From: Beta vulgaris subsp. vulgaris
Lineage: Eukaryota > Streptophyta > Magnoliopsida > Caryophyllales > Amaranthaceae
Length of the DNA: 64,000 bases
Reading direction: 5' to 3'
Assembly: GCF_026745355.1 (NCBI RefSeq)
Contig: NC_079206.1
Location: 4,051,044 to 4,115,043, forward strand
In this document: positions 12,601 to 24,600 of the stretch, one piece after another
How positions within the stretch are numbered: position 1 is the first letter of the stretch
How the letters are laid out: the number at the start of each line of letters is the position of its first letter
Program-made: the position numbers and the translations under genes
Notes under the pieces: model-generated
Told to the model about the DNA's origin: nothing
Databases searched by the model: none
The model's input: only the letters and a program-made list of their open reading frames with translations

Positions 12601-14790
12601 AGTGATAGTGGAATGGCAACTTTAGGAGCTCTTTGACTATGTGACTGAGAACTACTGAACTTCCTTTTCATTCTTCCCTTTTTGTTAGCGTGAGGATAAC
12701 TAAAATTAAGTGTCATTGGATTTCACAAAAAAAACACTATAATTTCGTGAGTAATGACTGAAGCAATTATGGAATGGAAGAGAACATTATGCTCGGATAT
12801 TGTCATGAAAAATGGATTGAAGGTATTGAAGATAAAGGAGTACTTCAATTGTTACAAATGTATTCATGTGGGATCTAAAGGGAAAAACAATGAAAGTGTA
12901 TTAAAGATTAGAAACTGCATTGTTACCCAAGTCCAGCTTTCTCTTACTATGGCAGTGTTTTCTTGGTCCACCATTATTTCCTTCAGTCCCTCTGTCCATG
13001 CCTGCAAGATATAATTTCATTTTGTTCCGTCAGTAACAGACTTCGAAAGTAGCATATGTAGCTCTTATTGGGTAATTTTCACAGCCGGTATCCTGCATAT
13101 ACTTGTTTATACTACTAGTATGAGTTTACTGTCGGTCTGTCGCATTTGCATTTCGAGGTTAATCAAATTACACTAACCTTATTTTCGTAATAGACTAAAA
13201 GTATGCCCTTATTTTCGTTTCTTTGTGGGTTAAAGTGATAGGTTACTCTTTCCTTAAGTAGTCTCTCAAAAGGATGTTAAGAAACATCATTTAATTGCCT
13301 TGTGTGATCATCTCACCTTCATCCTTGCATTCAGAGGCCTGTGTGCCTCAGCCATTTTGTGGGTCCAATGGTAGAGAATCGAGCTCTACAGTATACCATA
13401 TACCGTGGGATCCTTTTTTTTTCTTACATTTGTCTCCTCCGACCCCCCCGAGGAAAAACAATCTTATTCTTGTGGCTTCAGGCTTGTATAATATGTTGGA
13501 AATTCCTTTCTACATCTGCTTGTTGTGATATCTTTCTTTTAGAATTTTTAGCTTTTCAGGTCACTGCATTTATAAAAACTGCCTGCCTTTCTTTTTCGTG
13601 TTCTTCTCCCATGTTTAGCTGGAGTATTTGCTGCATTGAAAGACTAGAATTGGTCATGCCATTGGCTTTGGATTTGGAGCAACCTTCATATGTAGAACCA
13701 CTAACACTGAAGATGGCTGCTTGCTGCTAAATTGTTGTCATGCTAGGGTGACATAGAATGCTAATTGTTGTTTCTTAATTGCTTCTCTTTTGAACTGTAT
13801 TTACTCTCGCATCATTTTTTAGGTGAGGCTACTACCTCAACTGGGTAATAATAGATATGTGGTGAATACATAGGGTGGGTATGGCCAATGTGATAGTTAT
13901 GTTTTCAGAGGCACTGAATATCTCTAAATTTGCAGAAGAAACAGAAGATGCACCCCTCTATGTATGAAGATGATATTCTCTCTAATAGATGCAGCAAAAG
14001 GCTGTTATCTGTAGTGAATTCTCCTTCTTGTCAATGTTGCAAGTCATCATCAGTTGACGAATGTAAGCTAAAAAGTCTTTCCGAGTTGCCACTAGAGAAT
14101 GGGTTGCACAAGCAAGAGCTTGTGAATGGGGAGTCTTCAGACACAAAAATAGAAGTCGATGAGGCCCCTGTTGAGAAGCATGTCTTAGTAGGGCCACAAT
14201 TTCAAGCTGAAGTCCCTATTTGGACTGGTATAATTTCAGAGAGTGACTCTAAGTGGCTGGGCATTCAAATTTGGGCTCCTGATTTGCAAGAAGAGAAATC
14301 CAAATCCAAATCCTGTAATGAAATCAAACTTCCAGGGAAGGGAAGACCAAAGTCTTGCAACTGCCTCTTTCCAGGTTCGGTAGAATGCTGCAGATTTCAC
14401 ATTGCAGAAAACAAGAAGAAATTAAGGCATGAATTGGGGTTGGCTTTCTATCGCTGGAAGTTTGATCGGATGGGTGAGGAGGTCTCTCTCTCTTGGTCGA
14501 TCGAAGAAGAAAAGAGTTTTAAGCAAATCATTAGATTGAACAAGCCATTCTTGGAAAGATCATTTTTCCCTAGGAAGTCGAGAACCGAGTTAGTTAGCTA
14601 CTATTATAATGTCTTTCTGATTAACCGTAGAAGTTATCAGAATCGTGTGACTCCAAAAGATATTGATAGTGATGATGACGAAAGAGAGTTTGGGTCTGTC
14701 AGTGAAGCATTTGGGTACAATGCAGTGAAGGTCCGACGATCAGAGCCCCTGAAATGTTTCCAAAATGAGCAGGTTATTGATTTGGATTAG
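9669..14790 (+). CDS. ARID-ELM2-SANT domain protein (plant ARID1/ARID2-like)
   Basis: Two exons, 9669-10622 and 13936-14790, join in phase 0 to give 602 residues. The ARID DNA-binding domain spans about residues 45-135 (from KLRCLFDQV to LDELDQWL). An ELM2-like segment starts near residue 402 (VGPQFQAEVPIW). A SANT/Myb-like helix bundle lies at about 503-550 (WSIEEEKSFKQII). This domain order is that of plant ARID proteins annotated as AT-rich interactive domain-containing protein 1 or 2, which act in the nucleus and are linked to histone deacetylation. I chose the ATG at 9669 (MAEWS) because it precedes the conserved region directly. An in-frame ATG at 9546 would add 41 residues including a hydrophobic stretch. 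The 3.3-kb intron contains a Stowaway MITE. Confidence 0.87.
12217..12485. mobile_element. Stowaway-like MITE in the ARID gene intron
   Basis: The left end tacttcctccgttctttaaa pairs almost perfectly with the right end (ttaaagaacggaggaagta). The pairing continues inward through ggatgcaacatt on both sides, with a four-base insertion on the left. TA borders are present at 12217-12218 and 12484-12485. The interior is AT-rich with no coding capacity. The long, well-conserved repeats suggest a comparatively young copy. Confidence 0.85.
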
Positions 14791-15549
14791 TCTTCCATAA
14801 CTAGGATGAATTGATGAAAGCACATCGTAGCTTACTTAAAGAACACTCATGTTGGAGCCATGTGTTTTCACCCCTCGTATCATCCTATGCTCATCTATGG
14901 TAACAGGACTTAGATTAGCCAAAACTTGTACTAGTTACAGACAGACCTATGTTTACCAGTCTGGCTACCGATAGCGCGGTCAGTTTGTAAAGCTGTTTTA
15001 CTGACCACAGAGCTTCTCAGTTTTGACAGATTTCCTTTTCAAAGTTTTTTTTCTTAAAGTATCAGTTTCTAGTGAATATATGATACATTAGAAGCTAGTG
15101 AGGATATACATCATTTTAAATTTCATTGGTACATATGCTATATCATTGGACCTCTAACTTGTGTACTTTTACAAGTTCTTTTTTTTTTTTACTTTTTAGA
15201 TGCTTTCTCACTTTCTCCATTAGTCCATTATGCTTGGTCAATCTTCCCCTCCCCAACCCAACTTTGAGGAATTGTGTGTATCTTATCTATATGGTGGAGT
15301 CTAAATTGGACTTTAGCAGTACACTATTGCAGTCCAAAGGAAAACACAAAGTTCAATCTTGTACCTGAAGTCCATGCAAAATGTACTCAACTATTCGTTT
15401 TAGTACCTTGTACAGTTTTCATATCTAACCCTTGTAGTATTAACTTGCTTTCATTAGTCGTGAAGTTATAGTTCTAAACGATGAGGAAAGTCTCGATAGA
15501 GTACCGGAGTACTGATGACTGAGTGTGCTATTAGTTGTTAGATGTTACA
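14791..15549. other. 3' UTR of the ARID gene and non-coding sequence
   Basis: After the stop codon at 14790 there is a likely 3' UTR of a few hundred bases, followed by AT-rich sequence. No further exon, RNA gene or element was recognised before the MITE at 15550. Confidence 0.5.
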
Positions 15550-15752
15550 TACTTCCTCTGTTCTTTTATTACTGCAACATTGCCTTTATTTGGAGGTTTA
15601 TTATTAATTGCAACATTACTAAATTTGATTATGTTTTCTCTCTATCTCTCTCCTTATTACATAGGTTTCTTTTTTCATCTCTCTATCTCTCTCATCTCCT
15701 TAAAAAATGTACAAATCCTATATGTTGCAATTAATAAAAAACGGAGGAAGTA
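15550..15752. mobile_element. Stowaway-like MITE
   Basis: The left end tacttcctctgttcttttat pairs with the right end (ataaaaaacggaggaagta), with ttgcaac/ttgcaatta motifs next inward. TA lies at both borders. It is intergenic, without coding capacity. Confidence 0.8.
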
Positions 15753-15804
15753 TAAAACTTGTCATTAAAACAACAAATAATTTACTATTTAGAAATTATG
15801 GTGG

Positions 15805-15912
15805 ATGATATATTCGTCATAATTTGTTTTTTGACGAGTTAGGTATAACATATATGATATATTCGTCATAATTTGTTTTTTGACGAGTTTGGTATAACAT
15901 ATATGATATATT
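15805..15912. repeat. Tandem repeat, 49-bp unit, about 2.2 copies
   Basis: The unit beginning atgatatattcgtcataatt is repeated at 15805 and 15854, with a partial third start at 15903. The two full copies differ by a single base (gttagg versus gtttgg). The near identity points to a recent local duplication. Confidence 0.85.
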
Positions 15913-16213
15913 AGAAAACTACTTATATATGTTGGCACATTCTTTCTAAAGCCAACCCTCATTAGATATAAACAACGGTTGCCGGGTCAAAGACGAAGCA
16001 TATAATATATAAGAGACTCAAATAAAAGAAAATTAGGAATTCTTATAAAGTGACTCCTCATAATGTAATAATAAAAACAGAAAAGTATACTAGCTTGTAC
16101 TTCCTCCTTAATCAAGTATGATTTCGCCCGGTATAAAGGTGCAAGTGTAAGCACCATAGCTTATTAATGATTTAATGTACCATGTACAATACCCTAATGA
16201 GCCAATTAACCTG

Positions 16214-16836
16214 GCTAAAATTAGGGCTGGCAATGGGTCGGGTTGGGTCAAGATCAGGTTGGGTTGGTGGGTTGGCGGGTTGAGAATCCCTTGACCCAAC
16301 CTGACCTGTTAACTTAAACGGGTTGAAATTTACAACCCAACCCAACCTTATGATAAACGGGTCAACCTTCGGGTTGACCCATTTAATTTTTTTTTCGTGT
16401 TTTTTCTAGAAAAAAAAACAAAAACAACATAATTTATTTGCAAATAACAGTAGGCAGCAAATTAAAATTAATTCATTATATAACCATATGATAATATTGT
16501 TCAAAATCAACATAACTTTTGTTCAAAATCAACACAAATGTTCAAAATTAACATCATTACAACTTCGTAAGTAGTTATTTAACCTTAAGTGTAATGATTA
16601 AGTAAGAGCAGTAGAGTACTCCAAATTCTTTTAAGGGTTTTTAGCTTGTTTTTTCATAAATGGGTTAGGTGGGTCAAAATCAGGTTGGAATTCTCAACCT
16701 GACCCAACCCATTTAATTAAACGGGTTGGGTCAGGTCGACCCATTCAATTAAACGGGTTCAAAATTTTGACCCAAATGAGTTGGGTTCGGGTCGGGTTGG
16801 CGGGTTGGGTAATATTTTGCCAGCTCTAGCTAAAAT
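16214..16836. mobile_element. hAT-type MITE, 607 bp, rich in gggttggg motifs
   Basis: The element is 16222-16828. Its left end tagggctggcaa and right end ttgccagctcta are inverted repeats of the hAT type. An exact 8-bp duplication, gctaaaat, flanks it at 16214-16221 and 16829-16836. Both subterminal regions carry many copies of gggttgggt/acccaaccc motifs in inverted arrangement, likely transposase-binding clusters. The middle is AT-rich and holds short repeats of gttcaaaatcaacat. There is no transposase. Confidence 0.87.
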
Positions 16837-17155
16837 GGTTGGCCATCTTTCAACAAACTTGTTAAGGTGAAATAATGTCAACAACATCGAGTGTGACAAA
16901 TTTGACATCTATTGTAGACCATCATAATAGGGGGACAAAAATAATATCAATAAAGCTTATTTTTAGGCCATTATGAAATTGTTCCATGTATTGAGGAGTA
17001 GTGGGGCAAATAAATTTTTTTAGCACATAGAGTATCTTAGAAGATGAGTGTGATTTCGTCTACGCGGAACCTTACAATGCATACACCAAACCATATTAGC
17101 ATTAGTCTTAGCCCCTAACTAATTCGTAAAGTTGCTATGAGTATTCACCAAATAG

Positions 17156-17205
17156 TATATGATATATGATATATGATATATGATATATGATATATGATAT
17201 ATGAT
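17156..17205. repeat. Heptanucleotide microsatellite (tatatga), about 7 copies
   Basis: The seven-base unit tatatga is repeated about seven times without interruption. It lies between the hAT MITE and the Helitron helicase relic. Confidence 0.85.
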
Positions 17206-17353
17206 CGGAATCAATAAGAATGTATCATCGATTAATGAAGTACCAAAAAAACAATAATTATCTAAGTTGAAATAAAATCATTAAGATGGACATTAAATCA
17301 TACAATAAATCAAACAATATTATAAAAATAATTCAAATGAACAAATTCATAAA

Positions 17354-19620
17354 CTAAATTAGTAATAAATAAATATTTTGAAACACTTCCTTGTACACAA
17401 CATTGTTCGTAATATTTGAGTTTCCTCGATCTTTATCACATATTAGAATCTTTAATCCTCTTTTATTGGTAACTCTTGATATAGCCACATAAAATTGTCC
17501 ATGGCTAAAAACAAGCTTAGGAAGATATAAAGCAACATGTGATAGAGATTGTCCTTGACCTTTATTAATTGTCATTGCAAAACAGACAATCACGGGAAAT
17601 TGTCTCCTCTGAAATTTGATCGAAAATTTTGTTCTGTCAAATGAGGTCAGTGTCATTCGTGGAATAAACACCTTGGTCGTCTATGTTATTTCCAGATATC
17701 ACCACGACTTGATGCAACTGCGAAGGTCCTTAACAACTAAATGCGTACCATTACACAACCCAAAACTCTGATCGATATTCCTGAGCAACATAATCGGTGC
17801 CCCAACCTTCAATCTCAAACTATGATTTGGTAATCCAGAGCATTTGATTGTACTCAAGAATTTGATAGAATACATCTCATGTACTCCAAAGTTTGCCTCC
17901 TCATTTGAAATTGCATCTGAACTGAGATAAGTTCTTTCTTCACCTGGCAATTGGGACAACACATGATCATTGACAGTTTCAACGATGTCATGAGTCGGTG
18001 CAAGTATGACCCGCTCTTGGAAATAAGTAGGTTCCCATAAATGATCTTCTAGGTTAAGATATGTGCTCTCGATCATAGCCGCAACGGGGTCATCTTTTCC
18101 ATCTATTAAAATATCATCAAGTATTTGCACACTTGCCTCCCAGTCATTAGGCTCTCCTACATTGCCATCCCCAATATTCAGTATCCATTATGAGAATTTT
18201 CGAATTTCATTCATTTCCGTGTTGTTAGACCCTGGCCTTAGACGCATGTTTTTTGCTAGCCTGCGCACATGACAAAAATCCCACAAGTATGAATTGTTGA
18301 TCACGGAGAAGACAATGTCTTGTCTGCTTCCTCCTGGAACAACATGTAATATTTGTCTGACATCACCAGCCAAGACCATCACCTTACCACCAAAAGGCAC
18401 ATATAGGTTTCTAGGATCCACATATTGCATAATGTCCTTCAAACTCCTATCTAGAGCTTTGAAGCAGTATTTATGCATCATGGGTGCTTCATCCCAGATA
18501 ATTAATAAGTTTTGTCTTGATTAGCAGCGCTGCTAAGTCTGATTCTGACTTCATCCCTATACACTTTGAGTTTTCATCAACATTTACATTTATTCGAAGT
18601 ACGAATTTTGAATGAGCAGTTCTTCCTCGGGAAAGCAATAAAGAGGCAATTCCACTTGAAGCGACTGATAAAGCAATATGTCCATTATGCCTTAACGCAA
18701 CACACAATATTCTCCAAAGGTAAGCCTCACCCGTTTCTCCGATCCATATCCATATACAAAGAAAACACCTCCTCTTCCTCGCGATACATTAGTCATAAGT
18801 TCTAGAAAAATTCCATTTTGCTCACTAGTTAGTCCTTGGGACAATTGTTGGAACTCTTCATTTTGCTTTTGTTTGTCATAAGATGCTCATCCATTATGAG
18901 TTTATTTTGACCTTCTAACACGATCAAATCATCGAGATACGACATCTCGCTAAATCTACGAAGGGTTCTATCATCGCTTTGTAGCTTAGCTTCAATCTCA
19001 GCTTATGCATACTTTTGCAATTGTTCATCATTGAGGTGCAATCGTACATACCAAAAAATGTTTTCAAGTTGAACAGGTTTAAATGGTGTGAAAGAATTAA
19101 AATGTTTCATAATAAATGCAGGATGCTGAAAATGATCAATTACATTTGTCTTGTTGAATAGTGCGTTGTCTGTGTAGAATATCACCTGAAAGAAGATCCA
19201 AGTTTTTCGCCAAATATTTTCAGGTTTTCATAAGGTACATGATGATAATGATAATAGCATATAGAAAAGGTTACATAGATATCGTATAGTGATATTGTCA
19301 TAATCTAACAAACCCCTAGCATAACACGCTTCTTTAAAGGTGCGATATACTACACCATGAACGACGCGTATGTCTTCGTAGCAAGTTGCGCCTTTCACAA
19401 AATTCAACAAAGTACTCAAGTAGAATTTCTCACCAGCTCCCAATGTCAAATGATAAATCCTCCCTATTGCAAAACCTTTTTTCCGTGGAGTCCATTCCTT
19501 TCTGCGTCTTGCCACAAATTTTTTCTAGGGAATTCAACATAGCTTAATTCCCTAGCTTCAGCATGTCTTCTGTTGCACTCCATCTAGGACAAAAACTTTG
19601 TGTTCTCAATGTTTGGTCTT
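17354..19620 (-). pseudogene. Decayed Helitron PIF1-like helicase
   Basis: Several minus-strand fragments, read from high to low coordinates, keep the order of a plant Helitron RepHel helicase. Around 19,400-19,600 is ARELSYVEFPRK followed by RKKGFAIGRIYHLTLGAGE. Around 18,640-18,700 is IALSVASSGIASLLLSRGRT (motif Ia). Around 18,380 is FGGKVMVLAGDVRQIL (motif III). Around 17,800-18,000 is the domain with VGAPIMLLRNID. Around 17,470-17,570 is the C-terminal [12 protein letters not shown] and VAISRVTN. Frameshifts and stops separate the pieces, and the Walker A segment is not readable, so the helicase is dead. I found no Rep domain, 5' TC end or 3' CTRR hairpin, so the element borders are unknown. 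Confidence 0.85.
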
Positions 19621-21684
19621 TCAAGCACATCTTCTATATGGCCATCATCAGTGAAAAGCACGGTTAGTTTGTGCAAACAATAATTCTACAGTTGCTTTCC
19701 TACATAGGTTTCAAGCATAATGAAAAATAACATCCCATACATAATTATAATGAAAAAACTAATTAAAAGAAACATAAAATTATCTTACTCTTTGATTCTC
19801 CAAAAATGGCAACAATCTACTTAACGGAAGGGAACTCTTTTGTATCCTTTGAACCTTCCGTTGCACATAATGATCATTAATGAACCTATTAGATTGATAA
19901 GAACACAATTAGTTATTTCTATAGATATGAACAACAATTTTCAATAATAATATTTTTCATTTATTATAATTAATCTCACCATTTTCGTAAGTTGTTTAGG
20001 CGCTTAATCCTAGGATTGACCATGATTGTAGAATTACTTTGTGATTGAAAAAACATCCCTACACAGTAGTCATATATATATTTCAATTATAACAATTAAC
20101 TATACATAGATCATATATGAATTGAAAATAGTACATTATGTCGAGAGTTTACCATAATCATTCTTAATATGCAAACCTCTTGCTAGAATTGTGATGTTTA
20201 GTGTTACAATATCCCAACTATTTTTTTTGTACGAATCCAGGAATGAAGTTATTCAAAAGGTAAAACTTAACTGCAACATAACTAATACGATAAGGAAAAG
20301 AAGTAGTTTAGAACTAACAAAGGTTGTATAATCATGCATTAAATTTTTTAGAGCAACACTAAGAACATTTTTTTTATAAAAAAAGTTATATTTTTACCTT
20401 TCATCTATTAGGATAATACGTTGTCTATTTGATATTTCGCACAGTGTCTAATTCCACCCTTCCTAAACTTATCACACTTGCTAATAAATCTATAAAGAAA
20501 CATAATATTGACTATTAATCACGGAACCTTTTATAATAATAAAAAAAATTAAAAAGCTTATAACAAAGAATGTTATTACCTATTTCAATCTCGTTGTTTT
20601 CACGAAGCATAATGAATTTGCTTAGCTTTGTGAATATGAAAGTTGAATCCAAATCTAGGCAATGAGTTAGCTGATGTATTGTTCGAAATTCTTCTAATGT
20701 ATCACACATCAAAAAAGCATTCCATAATATTTACACTGGAGGTCGATTTGAAAGTTTTTGATTGTCGAAAAGAGAAATTTAGTTGAGGAAACCATAAAAG
20801 ATGATAGTCGATACTAAAGAAGATGATTGGCTGAAGATAAACTTTGCTTGGTGAAGTGTGGCTATCAATGGTTCATTGTGGAGAAAGAATGTTTTAGGAA
20901 AGAGGAATTTTCTGACGGGTCTTCTGGCTAGTGAGATATGTGCAACTTTTTTTTGTTGACCGAGAGTCATCAAAAGAGATGATATATAAATATAAAATAT
21001 GCAATATTTCGAAGTATATTTATTGATTAAACTAAAAATCTAGTCACATACTTCAATCCATTTAGTGACTAGTTTAAATCCATTCAATAAAGCCAAGTTA
21101 TTTTCTCAAATTGTCTGTTATATTTCGAAATTCAAATTGAAAAATGGAAGAAGAACACAATAAAAGCGGCTAGATTGGTGCGACATATAGAATGAACTTA
21201 TTATGAGAATATAAACTTAAATTAATCTAATATATTAAAATTAGACCATATATTCTAATAATTTGCGTAATATAAATATCTTATATCAAGCTAAACCTAC
21301 ATCAAAATCTAGTTAGTAAAAATAAACTTCATCTTTTTATAGAATGGCAAATATAGAACCCTCACCTTTTGCACCGTCGTGGTTGAGCTTGAGCCTAGAC
21401 TCCAAGAAGTTGCCTTAAACACAAGTAAATCTGTTTTTTTCTGTCTTAAGTATAAGTTAATCATCTCAAGAAACAATTAAAATGTGGGAAAATAACCAAA
21501 AAATTAGGCAATGTATATAAATATATCCTCATTTCTTTCTTTATGTATGAATTCCCGAACTAACATTGCGTTCTTTGCTTTATGTGACCGAAACTCAGAA
21601 ATCACACTTTTTCTCTCTCTTCTTAAAATTTTGTTCTTCTCCTCAGACAAAAAACCCTGTCCTAAAAATATCAAAAGATAAAAA
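19621..21684. other. Non-coding AT-rich region upstream of the E2 gene
   Basis: The lower part may be further decayed Helitron sequence on the minus strand, but no domain is readable. Short open frames at 20,515-20,973 resemble no family I know. From about 21,350 to 21,684 the sequence looks like the promoter and 5' UTR of the E2 gene. Nothing else was recognised. Confidence 0.4.
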
Positions 21685-24600
21685 ATGTCTTCTCCTAGCA
21701 AGCGCCGTGAGATGGACTTGATGAAACTGTACATACCCAGAATTTTAATTTTTTAAATTTATTTTTTATGAATTTTTCTAATTTTTTCTTAGTATATTAA
21801 AAAAGTTGGGATTGTGTTTGATTTTTGTGAACTAGGATGATGAGTGATTATAAGGTGGAGATGATCAATGATGGCATGCAAGAATTTTATGTGGAATTTC
21901 ATGGACCCAGTGACAGTATATCATCTTTACTCCTTTAATTTTTGCTTATTGAAATGATTATATGTATATATATGTTTTCAATTTAGATTATATTAGTTGA
22001 AGTTGTTAAGATTGTTTTTAATTTTTCTGGGTTGTTATCTTTTTGATTGGGTTTTGAGTTTTGAAGAATCTTGGTGTGATTTAGTTGAAAAACAAAAAGC
22101 TGCTAGTAACTTGTAGTAGTAGTTCTTTTAATCTGTACTTGTAATATTTGAATGTTAGAGTGAACTTTATGTAATTATGTGATTTTAAGATCTTATTTTA
22201 ATTAATTTCAGCTCTTTTATATGTATGATGATATTGCTTTTAATTGAGTTTGCTGTGTTTCACAATCTGCTAGAATTATATTCTCGGGAAAGTAAGATTT
22301 TGGTAGAGAAAAGATAATTTTTCTCCACATTGTTGGTTTTTGGTAGGTCCTTACCAGGGAGGTGTTTGGAAGATAAGGGTAGAGCTTCCAGATGCCTACC
22401 CTTACAAGTCTCCGTCGATCGGGTTTATCAACAAGATATATCATCCTAATGTTGATGAAATGTAAGTGTGCAGATGTTATTTGTAGTGAAAATGGGTGCT
22501 ATAGAAGTTGTTGTTAATTTTTATTGAATGATTCTACCATTTAATCGATAATGTTTCGATAGCACTGAATTTCTGCTCTTGTATCTAATTTTCAGGTCTG
22601 GTTCAGTTTGTTTAGATGTTATTAATCAGACTTGGAGCCCTATGTTTGGTATGCTTCTTAGTTTAGTTTGGTATTCAATGCCCAAAAGAGCTCGAGTACT
22701 TTGCTGTTATTGTTGGACGATTGCTAATGTAATGTGTAATGAACTTGTTTCGCAGACTTAGTAAATGTTTTTGAAGCGTTTCTGCCTCAACTTCTATTGT
22801 ATCCGAACCCATCAGATCCCTTGAATGGGGAAGCTGCAGCTTTGTTGATGCGTGATAAAGCTACATATGAGCAGAGGGTAAAAGGTAATAAGCTTGAGAG
22901 GCTTTCTTGAGGGTTCATGTTATTGTGCTCATGTTGACGATAAGAGACATTTGACACTTTTTGTTTTGAATTGCTAGTCTACATTCCTGTCTGTGTTAAT
23001 TTTCTAAAATGCTCATGACAATTAATATTTAAGGGCAGGGGAGGTCCAATTATGTATGCTGTCTTATCCCTAGTTAGTGCAAACTAGTAGAAACTCTGTT
23101 CCGATAGACCCTTGCAAAAAACATCTTCTAAAGTATAAATTTTGAAAAATTGATTTGATATATTTAATACTAATAACAACAAAATGTTAAAAGAAAAGTA
23201 GTAGAGTATGAATTTAAATAATGATGTTGCTGGTTAGGACTTAGGACAATGGTGCAAATGCACCTAATACGATCCCCATAAGAGCAAATACAAAAAGTTC
23301 CATAGAGAGCTAAGGGTGGTGCAATTCTGAAAAACCTAAACTAAAAGAAAAACCGCCTAAATTGAGTCAGCAACGTGGGGCTTAGTAGGCTGCATATTCC
23401 TACCAAGGCTCATGTGATCCTTAGAGTCTGAGATGGGCCATATTTTGTCTGATCATTCCTAATACTTGCTTGGTTTACTTGTTTTTTCTTCTAATCCCTT
23501 AGAATGATATTAGATTTTCTTACTCGCGAACCTGAATGTCACATTAACGTGTCCAATGTCCAAATTATCTAAGTTCTATCCCTTCAAACCTGTTATAGAT
23601 GTGAGTCATGTCACACTCACTTTTTACCTTGTTTCTTCATTTTTTTGTAATTTTATATTCTTAGCTTCTAGTCAAGACCTTCAATAGAGTAGCCTCTCCG
23701 TTTCATTACTTCGATTCGATACAATATACAATATCTTCTTCCTTCTCTTCATCGAGTGAGCTTTTGAGAATTAAAACAATCCTTCTTTGTGATCATTCAT
23801 TCTAGTCCTACTTCCAGGCGTTACATCTCCTAGTGTACTTTTCCTTTCCACTCCAAAATATCCGTCCGAAGTTCTAACTTGCCGTGTGACACCTTCTTTG
23901 TATCATCCAGACATCTTGAATAACCTTCACTATGGCACTTCTCTGAGTTGTCCTAGTAAGCTCATCCGTAACTTTCGCGAATAGGAAAGGACTTGAAGAT
24001 GTTGTTTGATGTAACTAATATTCGCGTTGAACGTATTTCATCCAATCTCAACACCTTTATACATGTCTGATTATATATGCTATAGGCACCTTCTTTGTCT
24101 CTAAGCATTTCCATAGGACTTCCCCTGGTCTCTGGTCATTCATGAAGGTCAGTAGAACATGTGTAGTTCCTTTTCTATACTATTCCCCTCCTGTTTTCCA
24201 ATTTACTTTCTACAATTCACCTTTTGCTCTATGATATTACGGATGACCTCAAAATCTATAATTTTGTGACCAAAGCAAGTCCAGCCAAACAAACGTACCT
24301 ATCCCTAATCTTGGAAGGTTACTAGATTCAACCTTGCCACCTTTGCATGGTTCTTTGTCTTAGAAGGACCTCTTGTTCTCCATTCTTTTGTACTTTGATT
24401 GATCCAAGTTTTTTTCTGCTTCCCTAACTCTCCTCTATTCAGACCCAGTGAGTGAAAGTAATAAGCTCGTTTCCAGGCTCTCTCCTCCTTTTGTGTTCAA
24501 TATCTGCTAATAGTTCTCATATGCCGTATTTTCTTATGTGTATTCAGTGATTAAATACAACGCCTTTTAAGGATTCACTCATAATCTAGCATTAATGTTT

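Noticed and set aside
13295..13730. An additional exon of the ARID gene within the intron
   Set aside because: Two overlapping open frames exist, but the exons at 10622 and 13936 join in phase with continuous family sequence, and neither frame has a domain.
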